From DATLAN01 sp035527455 (GTDB lineage Bacteria; Planctomycetota; Planctomycetia; Pirellulales; Thermoguttaceae), in contig DATLAN010000055.1 in NCBI GenBank assembly GCA_035527455.1, positions 1-7,294 of the forward strand: 7,294 nucleotides of DNA, written 5' to 3'. The notes under the pieces were generated by a model. It had not been told where the DNA came from. It searched no databases and saw only the letters and a program-made list of their open reading frames with translations. The position numbers and the translations under genes were made by a program. Positions within the stretch are counted from its first letter, which is position 1, and the number at the start of each line of letters is the position of its first letter. Positions 1 through 6,800 of this stretch are shown one piece after another.

Positions 1-446
1 AACCACTTCAGGTTTCCGTCCAGGTCGAAACAGGCCAGGTCGTTCGACGAGTAGAAAGCGAAGATTCGCCGGCCATCGCTGGCCGGCGTGCACGTGGCCA
101 CCGCGCCGAACGGATGGCAGGCCGTGTGGCCGGTGGCCCAAAGCTGGCGGTGCCAACGCAGCTTGCCGGACTCGGCGTCGAAGCAGAGCACGTGCAGCCG
201 GTCGCCTTTCGGACCGCTGGAGGCCGTGACCACCACGCGGCCGCCAACGACGATCGGACTGGAAGGCCCCCGGCCCGGCAGCGGCACCTTCCACGCCACG
301 TTCGTCTTCGCGTCGAACGTCAGCGGCAGGTTCGTCTCCGGGCTCGCACCGGTGCCGTCATTGCCGCGGAATTGGAGCCAATCTCCGCCGGCGAAACCAC
401 AAACGGCCGCCACGGCCAAGGTCAGTTGAAGCAATGTCGATCTCAT
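1..446 (-). CDS. PQQ-like (BamB-type) beta-propeller protein, secreted, C-terminus cut by window edge
   Basis: An open frame runs from ATG at 446 off the left edge without a stop, giving 148 full codons. Residues 1-19 look like a signal peptide: MRST, a hydrophobic stretch LLQLTLAVAAV, then a likely cut after CGFA, so the protein should be exported. Cys16 does not fit a lipobox because Val precedes it. The mature start 'GDWLQFRGNDGTG' and then 'VAWKVPLPGRGPSSPIVVGG' are the usual opening of planctomycete PQQ-binding-like beta-propeller proteins. Blade motifs 'SGKLRW' and 'GNLKW' are the tryptophan-docking repeats of the family. Full-length relatives are about 400-450 residues, so two thirds are missing here. 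A Shine-Dalgarno GAAGGA (452-457) sits 5 nt before the ATG. It follows the 466-1599 gene by 19 bp and probably shares its transcript. Substrate or binding partner cannot be told; the fold is also used by BamB and by quinoprotein dehydrogenases, and nothing here shows cofactor binding. Confidence 0.88.
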   Translation of the reverse strand, partial: MRSTLLQLTLAVAAVCGFAGGDWLQFRGNDGTGASPETNLPLTFDAKTNVAWKVPLPGRGPSSPIVVGGRVVVTASSGPKGDRLHVLCFDAESGKLRWHRQLWATGHTACHPFGAVATCTPASDGRRIFAFYSSNDLACFDLDGNLKW

Positions 447-465
447 GCCTGTCCTTCTCGGTGCG

Positions 466-1599
466 TTATTGATCCCGATCGCTCGAAAGCACGGCCGTTC
501 CATCCGGCAGGCAGACGCGGAGCTGGAACTGCCACGTCTTGGCCCAGCTTTGCGTCTGCTCGTTCTGGCAGACCTTGACCAGGATCACGTTGCGTCCCGG
601 CTGGAGTACGCCCGTGCTGACGTACTGATCCAGCTCCGAACCGGCGTGATAGATGACGTGCTCGTCGATCAGCGTCCCGTTGAGCCACAGTTTGACCGCG
701 TTGAGCGTGGTCAGCCGGAACTGGACCTCCTGCCGCTTCTCGGAGAGAAACTCGGTGGTCGCGTATCCGGCCACGGCCTTTTCCTCGCGGAAGGCCTTGT
801 TGAAATCGATGGTTCCGTACGCGTCGTCGGTCGTGTGATCGATCCACTGGACCGGGCCGTGCTTGCCCGGGAGCGATGCCGCCGGGTCGATCTCCTTCTC
901 CGGCGGGTAGACGACATCGTGGCCCTTTTCGTCCGTATTGTCGAACGGGGCGATCAGCTTCCAGTGGACCAGAAACCCGAAGTGCCGCGGCAGATCGACC
1001 GAACCGCCGAGCTTGCCGATCCGCCCGGCCAGCAGCTTGATCTGGTCGAGGTCACGGGCGGCGGCGAACGCCTCTTGGTAGGTCGCCAAAGCCTGCTCGT
1101 TCTTCCCGGACTTCTCCAGCGAGGCCGCTTTCTCGATCCATTGCCCGACGGCGTCGCGGCGCAATTCCAGGCTGGGGTCGTCGAGCATGCGGGGGATGAG
1201 ACGCGCGGATGCGGTCTGATCCACGGAGCAGAGCCATTCATAGGCCAACCGTCGTGCTCGTGGGACGTGCTGCGTATCGAGCACGAATCGTTCGAGTTCG
1301 GCGGCGGGCAGTTGGCCACCGCGGCCCAGTTCGCGCTCGGTGATCGCGTCGATGGCGGTGCGGATCCAGTTGGCGGCCAGGGGTCCGGCCTGATCGAGTC
1401 CCGCCAGGATGGTCGGCAGATCCGCGACGTCGGCCTCGGCCAATTGTTCCCACGCCAGGGCGGCCTCGCGGTGCCCGGCCCCCTCGGGCCCCACGGCCTG
1501 GAGGGTTTTCAGCAGCGGTTCCACGTCGGCCGCGGTCGTTGTCACGGCCGGGATTTCGGATAGAATCACGATAGCCAACAGATGGAGCAGCGTTCGCAT
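466..1599 (-). CDS. Secreted protein of unknown function: helical-repeat N-half, beta-sandwich-like C-half
   Basis: 377 residues starting at ATG 1599. Residues 1-24 form a signal peptide (MRTLLHLLAIVIL.., cut near TTTA/AD), so it is exported. Residues about 25-190 are helix-rich, alternating Ala/Leu, with a HEAT- or TPR-like look ('NEQALATYQEAFAAARDLDQ'). From about residue 200 the protein turns beta-rich. The section 'VQFRLTTLNAVKLWLNG' followed by 'GVLQPGRNVILVKV' and 'WQFQLRV' resembles the jelly-roll galactose-binding or PA14-like modules of planctomycete secreted proteins, where 'LWLNG' and 'L.pGrN.ilvKv' are common. No catalytic motif is visible. It lies 19 bp upstream of the PQQ-propeller gene in the same direction, so the two may form one secreted unit. 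No clear Shine-Dalgarno precedes the ATG, so the start rests on the signal peptide. I do not recognise a named family; the domain reading is inference from sequence pattern. Confidence 0.8.
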   Translation of the reverse strand: MRTLLHLLAIVILSEIPAVTTTAADVEPLLKTLQAVGPEGAGHREAALAWEQLAEADVADLPTILAGLDQAGPLAANWIRTAIDAITERELGRGGQLPAAELERFVLDTQHVPRARRLAYEWLCSVDQTASARLIPRMLDDPSLELRRDAVGQWIEKAASLEKSGKNEQALATYQEAFAAARDLDQIKLLAGRIGKLGGSVDLPRHFGFLVHWKLIAPFDNTDEKGHDVVYPPEKEIDPAASLPGKHGPVQWIDHTTDDAYGTIDFNKAFREEKAVAGYATTEFLSEKRQEVQFRLTTLNAVKLWLNGTLIDEHVIYHAGSELDQYVSTGVLQPGRNVILVKVCQNEQTQSWAKTWQFQLRVCLPDGTAVLSSDRDQ

Positions 1600-1637
1600 G
1601 ATTGCGGTGGGAGATGTTGTGACAAAAACGTTTAGCG

Positions 1638-1653
1638 GGCGGGCTTGCCCGCC
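1638..1653. repeat. Short perfect palindrome GGCGGGC-TT-GCCCGCC in divergent intergenic region
   Basis: Seven-base arms around TT form a perfect hairpin in the untranslated leader of the 1599 gene. No T-run follows on either strand, so a terminator is unlikely. Its plan (GGYGGGC, short centre, GCCCRCC) is close to that of the palindromes bounding the 136-bp element at 4299-4434, suggesting one family of small dispersed palindromic repeats. Confidence 0.6.
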
Positions 1654-1677
1654 GTTTGGTTGCGGCCAAGGGTCGCG

Positions 1678-1708
1678 TTGGGGGAGGAAGATCTCCCGCC
1701 ATTATAGT
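1678..1708 (+). promoter_or_regulatory. Weak candidate promoter for the alcohol dehydrogenase-kinase pair
   Basis: On the plus strand TTGGGG (1678-1683) and TATAGT (1703-1708; 5 of 6 to TATAAT) are 19 bp apart. The start would fall near 1715, giving a leader of about 29 nt to ATG 1744. The -35 match is poor and the spacing long, so this is a suggestion only. Its -10 shares the ATTATAGT core with the minus-strand promoter, so the two could not both be occupied by polymerase. The GGGAG-N6-CTCCC inverted repeat (1682-1697) lies between its -35 and -10 elements. Confidence 0.25.
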
Positions 1709-1729
1709 GCACCCCCGGCAACCGGACAA
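1701..1729 (-). promoter_or_regulatory. Sigma70-type promoter for the 1599 to 1 minus-strand unit
   Basis: Read on the minus strand, TTGTCC (1729-1724; 4 of 6 to TTGACA) is followed after exactly 17 bp by a perfect TATAAT (1706-1701). Transcription would begin near 1694 and leave a leader of about 95 nt before ATG 1599. A consensus -10 with ideal spacing is unlikely by chance in DNA this GC-rich. It overlaps a weaker candidate on the other strand. Confidence 0.6.
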
Positions 1730-1743
1730 CCGGGAGAAATACG

Positions 1744-2934
1744 ATGAACGCCGACACGGAACTCCGCTACGACTTCATTGCCCCGCAGCGAATCGTCTTC
1801 GGCTGGGGGCGGCGAAGCGAAGTGGGGAAGCTCGCCCGCACGCTCGGACGCCGGGCGTTGCTGATCTCCGGGTTGCCGCCGGCGGTCGGCGAGACGGTGA
1901 TCGCCGAAATCGCCGAGATCCTGCGAGCCGAGGGCATCGAGTCGGTCCCCTTGGGCGCGATCGACCACGAACCGGAAGTGGCCGACGTGGACCGTGTGGC
2001 GGCACGGCTTCGGCAGCAGAACGTCGCGGCGGGCGATTTCCTGCTGGCCGTCGGCGGCGGGGCGGCCGTCGATCTGGCCAAAGCGGCCGCCGCCATGGCC
2101 ACCAACACCGAAAGCCCCTCGGTGAAGGACTACCTCGAAGGGGTCGGACGCGACCTGGCGATCCTCCGGCCGCCGCTGCCCGTGCTGGCCATGCCCACCA
2201 CCGCCGGCACGGGCGCCGAGGCGACCAGGAACGCGGTGATCTCTTCGTACGACCCGCCGTTCAAGAAGAGCCTTCGCAACGAGCAGCTCGTGCCGCGGAT
2301 CGCGTTGCTCGATCCGGAGCTGTGCGTCAGTGCCCCGCCGGCCGTGACCGCCGCCAGCGGCATGGACGCGATCACCCAACTGATCGAAAGCTACATCTCG
2401 CGCAAGGCCCAACCGATCCCCCAAGCGCTCGCCGTGCAGGGACTCCGCCTGGCCATGCCGGCGATTGCCGAGGCCGTGGAAGACGGCACCTCGCGCCCGG
2501 CCCGCGAGAAGATGTCGCATGCGGCGTTGCTATCGGGCATGGCGCTGGCCAACTCGGGCCTGGGGATGGCCCACGGCGTGGCACCGGCCTTGGGGACCGT
2601 CTGCCGCGTGCCGCACGGCGAAGCCTGCGCCGTGATGCTGCCGGCGGCGTTGCGGACGAATCGCGTGGTCTGCGAAGCACAACTCGCCCGGTTGGCTCGA
2701 CACGTCTTCCCGCGGGAATCGTTCGCTTCGGACTCCCGGGCCGTCGACGCGCTCGTCGAGGAGATCGAATCACTTTGCAGCCGGGTGGGCATCCCGCGGC
2801 GGCTCTCGCAACTCGGCGTGAAGGCCGAGCAGATTCCCGACCTGGTGAAGAACTCGCGCGGCAGCAGCATGAGCGGCAACCCGCGGGAACTCTCCGACGA
2901 AGAGTTGACGAAGATCCTGGAGGACCTTCTGTGA
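1744..2934 (+). CDS. Iron-containing (group III) alcohol dehydrogenase family protein
   Basis: 396 residues, the usual family size. Members interconvert alcohols and aldehydes or ketones with NAD(P) in the cytoplasm. The N-terminal Rossmann-like half carries the nucleotide motif GGGAAVD (104-110) and 'MPTTAGTGAE' (150-159). The C-terminal helical half carries the metal site. By comparison with E. coli FucO (Asp196, His200, His263, His277) the ligands are Asp208, Gln212, His277 and His291, so one of the three histidines is Gln ('GMDAITQLIE'). I recall the DALTQLIE form from a recognised branch of the family, so it is probably natural rather than decay. FucO His267 corresponds to Pro281. Start: GGGAG at 1732-1736 lies 7 nt before the ATG. 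The stop overlaps the start of the PfkB kinase by 4 bp, so the two are co-translated. The substrate is not predictable. Confidence 0.92.
   Translation: MNADTELRYDFIAPQRIVFGWGRRSEVGKLARTLGRRALLISGLPPAVGETVIAEIAEILRAEGIESVPLGAIDHEPEVADVDRVAARLRQQNVAAGDFLLAVGGGAAVDLAKAAAAMATNTESPSVKDYLEGVGRDLAILRPPLPVLAMPTTAGTGAEATRNAVISSYDPPFKKSLRNEQLVPRIALLDPELCVSAPPAVTAASGMDAITQLIESYISRKAQPIPQALAVQGLRLAMPAIAEAVEDGTSRPAREKMSHAALLSGMALANSGLGMAHGVAPALGTVCRVPHGEACAVMLPAALRTNRVVCEAQLARLARHVFPRESFASDSRAVDALVEEIESLCSRVGIPRRLSQLGVKAEQIPDLVKNSRGSSMSGNPRELSDEELTKILEDLL
2919..2923 (+). promoter_or_regulatory. Shine-Dalgarno fixing the kinase start at GTG 2931
   Basis: GGAGG lies inside the last codons of the dehydrogenase, 7 nt before GTG 2931. 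That GTG overlaps the dehydrogenase TGA stop as GTGA. The kinase frame stays open far upstream, so without this site the start would be ambiguous. Confidence 0.8.
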
Positions 2935-3854
2935 TCCTTTCCGCCGGCCTGACGCCCGCCTGGCAGCAGATTCTCGTCTTCGAGGGGTTCCGCTACGGAG
3001 AAGTGAATCGTGCCCGGGAGGCCCTTTGGTGTGCCTCGGGCAAGGTGTTCAACGCGGGCATTGCAGCCCATCACTTGGGCGGCGAGAGCCTGACGCTGGC
3101 CACCGTGGGCGGGCCTCCGTTGCGGGAAATCGACGCCGAGTTCGCCCGATTGGGCGTCCCGCGACGCTGGGTCGAAACCGCCTCGGCCACCCGGGTGTGT
3201 ACCACGATCCTCGATCGCATGACCGGCGCCATGACCGAACTGGTCGAAGACGGCCGGCCGCTGAGCACCGAGGAGATCGACCGGTTCCGCCGGGCCTATG
3301 CGGAAGAGGCGGCCCGTGCGGAGGCCGTCGTGCTGATCGGTTCGCTGCCGCGGGGTACGCCCGACTCGTTGTATCGCGAACTGGTGCAGCAGACGCCCTG
3401 TCCCATCGTGCTCGACTTCCGCGGCAAGGGGCTGCTTTCGGTCTTGGACTTGAAGCCCTACGTGGTCAAGCCGAATCGTGAGGAGTTGGCGCAAACGGTC
3501 GGCCGGTCGCTCGACGACGACGTCCAGTTGCGCGCGGCCATGCAGTCGCTCAACCGCCTGGGGGCTCAGTGGGTCGTGGTCACGCAAGGCGCCGGGCCCG
3601 TGTGGGTCACGTCCGAGTCGGACGCCTTTCGTCTCCACCCGCCGCCGGCCGAGAAGATCGTCAACCCGATCGGTTGCGGCGACTGCATGGCGGCCGGAAT
3701 CGCCCACGCCACGCGCGAAGGCCGCGAGATCCTCGACGCCGTCCGCTTCGGCATGGCCGCCGCCGCCGAAAATCTCCGCGAATTGCTGCCCGGGCGGCTC
3801 GATCCGGCAAGAGTCGAACAACGGGCCAAAGACGTCCGAGTCGAAGCAATGTAG
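2931..3854 (+). CDS. PfkB-family carbohydrate kinase (1-phosphofructokinase/LacC-like)
   Basis: 307 residues, normal for FruK/LacC kinases, which transfer phosphate from ATP to a sugar or sugar phosphate. The start is GTG 2931; the frame is open further upstream, but there it only shadows the dehydrogenase. Visible family features: an N-terminal strand leading to 'GEVNRA' (23-28), 'ASGKVFNAG' (35-43, the counterpart of GGKG.NVA), 'IGSLPRG' in mid-protein, 'KPNREEL' (180-186), 'VVVTQGAGPVWV', and the anion-hole/catalytic signature NPIGCGD (245-251), with Asp251 as the presumed base. The N-terminal 'LNPALD' motif of FruK/LacC, whose Asp contacts the sugar, reads 'LTPAWQQ' here, so the acceptor may differ from fructose-1-P or tagatose-6-P. 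It is coupled to the iron alcohol dehydrogenase by a GTGA overlap. Family assignment is firm; substrate is unknown. Confidence 0.88.
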   Translation: MILSAGLTPAWQQILVFEGFRYGEVNRAREALWCASGKVFNAGIAAHHLGGESLTLATVGGPPLREIDAEFARLGVPRRWVETASATRVCTTILDRMTGAMTELVEDGRPLSTEEIDRFRRAYAEEAARAEAVVLIGSLPRGTPDSLYRELVQQTPCPIVLDFRGKGLLSVLDLKPYVVKPNREELAQTVGRSLDDDVQLRAAMQSLNRLGAQWVVVTQGAGPVWVTSESDAFRLHPPPAEKIVNPIGCGDCMAAGIAHATREGREILDAVRFGMAAAAENLRELLPGRLDPARVEQRAKDVRVEAM

Positions 3855-3866
3855 CCGCTCGCGGCT
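3853..3866. terminator. Hairpin between convergent kinase and dnaE2 genes
   Basis: AGCCGC-TC-GCGGCT is a perfect 6-bp inverted repeat covering the last bases of the kinase stop codon and the 11-bp gap up to the dnaE2 stop. An A-rich run, AAAAA (3871-3875), lies on the dnaE2 side; it gives no U-run for the kinase transcript. It is a plausible weak bidirectional terminator, or simply another small palindromic repeat. Confidence 0.4.
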
Positions 3867-6800
3867 TAGCAAAAATCCCGCGACTGCGAACTCAGCGCCC
3901 CCAGCCGATCCGACAGGTTCTCCAACTCCGTCGTCAACACGTGAATGACCTGCCCCTGACGTTGCAGCTTGCCCCGGGCCAAGAGCAGCGTGGCCCCCAG
4001 CGCGGCCTGGCGATAGCGTTTCCAGACGCCCGGACGCACGATCAAGTTGGCGATGCCCGTCTCGTCTTCCAGCGTGACGAACGTGATGCCCTTGGCCGTG
4101 CCAGGCCGCTGGCGGACCAGCACGATCCCGGCCACGCAGACCGGCTTGCCGTCGGGCCAGTCTTTCAACCGCCCGGCCGGCACCGCACCTAATCGGTCCA
4201 GTTCTTCGCGCAGAAACTGCATCGGATGGGCCTTCAGCGAAAAGCCGGCCGTTCGATAGTCGGCCAACACCTCCTCCGCCGGCGACATCTGCGGCAACGT
4301 AGGGTGGGCACTGCCCACCGAAACGCTGTCGGCTTCTTCCCGTTGGGGAAGTTCCGTTTTGTGGGCAGCGTCTGCCGCTTGTTTCTGGTGGGCAGCGTCT
4401 GCCGTGTGTTCTTGGTGGGCAGTGCCCACCCTACAGTTGAACAGCGGCAACTCCTTCTGGTCCTGGCCCAATGCATGCCAAAGGGCCTCGCGGCGATTGA
4501 GCCCCAGGGAACCGAACACGTCGGCCTTGGAGAGCCGGGAAAGAACCGCCCGACTCAGTCCCGTCCGCCGGGCGAAATCCTCCAGCGAGTCGAACGGTCG
4601 TCCGCCGCGGGCCTCGACGATCCGTGCGGCATCCGCAGCACGCAGCCCGTGGAGCATGTCGAATCCCAGACACAGTGCCGCTTGCGGCTTCGCAACGGTT
4701 CCCGCCCCTTCCAGCGTACACTCGCCCTCGCTATAGTTCACGTCCACCGGGAGCACTTCCACACCGTGCTCGCGGAGGTCGCGGATCAACTGGGCGGGAG
4801 CGTAAAACCCCATCGGCTGGCTGTTCAACAGCGCGCAGCCAAACGCCGCCGGATAGTGACACTTCAACCAGGCCGAAACGTAGACCAACAACGCAAAGCT
4901 GGCCGCGTGCGATTCGGGAAATCCGTAATCGCCGAACCCGCGAATCTGGGTGAACACCGCCTCGGCGTACTCGTCGGAGAAACCGTTGGCCCGCATCCCG
5001 TCGATCAGCTTCTTGCGGAATTGGTCGATCAGGCCCGGCCGTCGCCACGCGCCCATGGCACGGCGGAGTTGATCGGCCTCGCCGGGCGTGAATCCGGCCG
5101 CCACGACCGCCAGCCGCATCGCCTGCTCCTGAAACAGCGGCACGCCGAGCGTCTTGCCCAGCACGCGGCGGATCGCCTCGTTGGGATAGGCGACCGGCTC
5201 CCGGCCGTTGCGGCGCCGCAGGTACGGATGCACCATGTTGCCCTGAATCGGCCCGGGCCGCACGATAGCCACCTCGATCACCAGGTCGTAAAAGCACCGC
5301 GGCCGCAGCCGGGGGAGCATGTTCATCTGGGCGCGGCTCTCGATCTGGAACACGCCCATCGTATCGGCCCGGCAGATCATGTCGTATACGCGCTGGTCGC
5401 CCTCGGGCACGTCGGCCAAGGTGAGCCGCCTGCCGTAATGCCGCTCGACGAGCCCGAAGCACTTGCGGATGGCCGTGAGCATCCCCAACGCCAGGCAATC
5501 GACCTTGAGGATGCCCAACTCGTCCAGGTCGTCCTTGTTCCATTGGATGACGGTCCGATGGGGCATGGCGGCGTTTTCGATGGGGACCAGCTCGCAAAGC
5601 GGCCCCCGGGTCACCACCATCCCGCCGGTGTGCTGCGAAAGGTGGCGCGGGAACCCGACCAACGGATCGACCAGCTCGACCAACTGCCGCCCCAGTCCGT
5701 TTTCCGGATCGATGCCGACCTCCCGGCACCGCTGATCCAGATCGGGCTCGTGGTGGAAATGTTCGATCCGCTTGGCCAAGGCGTCGAGGCGATCCAACGA
5801 GAGCCCCAACGCCTTACCCACGTCGCGAACCGCCGAGCGCGGGCGATAGGTGATCACCTCGGCCGTCATCCCGGCGCGATCGCGGCCGTATTTTTCGTAG
5901 AGGTATTGGAGCACCTCCTCGCGCCGCTGGTGCTCGAAATCGACGTCGATGTCGGGCGCCTCGTTCCGCTCGCGGCTGACGAACCGCTCGAAGAGCACGT
6001 CCATCCGGTCCGGATCGACCGACGTGATGCCCAGGCAGTAACAGACCGCCGAATTGGCCGCCGACCCGCGACCCTGGCAGAGAATGCCCCGACCTCGGGC
6101 GAAACGGACCAGGTCCCAAACGGTGAGGAAATACGCCTCGTAGTGCAACTCGTCGATCAGCCGCAACTCGTGTTCCACCAGCCGCCGCACCTTTTCGGGA
6201 ACGCCGCCGGGGTAACGCTTCCGCGCGCCGGCCCAGGTAAGCCGGGCGAGATACTCGCTGGGGGTCTCGCCCGGGGGAGCCAGCTCCTCGGGATACTCGT
6301 ACCGCAACTGGTCCAGCGAAAACGTGCAGCGGTCGGCGATCTCCACCGTGCGGCGGATCGCCTCGGGCGCGTCGGCGAACAGGGTGGCCATCGCCTCGGG
6401 AGATTTCAGGTAGCGTTGGGCGTTGGGAAAGAGGTGTTCGCCGGCGGTGGCCACCGTCGTGCCGTGGCGAATGGCCGTCAGCACGTCGTGCAGGGCCTTG
6501 CGCTGGGGTACGTGAAAATGCACGTCGCCGGTGGCCGCCAGCGGCACCCGGGCACGCCGGGCCAGGTCGATCAGCCGCCCAAGCCGTCCACGGTCGTCCG
6601 GCCCATGGTGCAACTCGGCCAGCAGATAACAGCGATCGCCGAAGACCTCCTCCCAATTTGCAATTTGCAATTTGCAATTCCCAATTTGCAATTCCTTCTC
6701 CCCTGCAACCACCCCCGCAATCAGCCCTTCGGCGTGTTCGGCCACATCCTCGAACGTAAGCCGGCACTCGCCCTTTTCGGCGCGGCGTCGTCCCCGGGTG

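Noticed and set aside
430..446. Lipoprotein signal at Cys16 of the PQQ-like protein
   Set aside because: Val at the -1 position breaks the lipobox; an ordinary signal peptide fits better.
445..1563. 372-codon plus-strand frame opposite the secreted-protein gene
   Set aside because: The minus-strand frame has a signal peptide, a domain-like pattern and a promoter; this one has none of them.
1656..2930. Upstream extension of the kinase frame, suggesting a 732-residue fusion protein
   Set aside because: The extension is Arg/Gly-rich out-of-frame reading of the dehydrogenase. The Shine-Dalgarno before GTG 2931 and the start of PfkB homology there define the real gene.
2391..3872. 493-codon minus-strand frame opposite the dehydrogenase and kinase
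   Set aside because: It spans both well-supported genes on the opposite strand and shows no recognisable motif.
4299..4434. CRISPR-like or insertion-sequence interpretation of the dnaE2 repeat element
   Set aside because: Only two to three 27-bp units with no spacers, and no transposase frame inside 136 bp.
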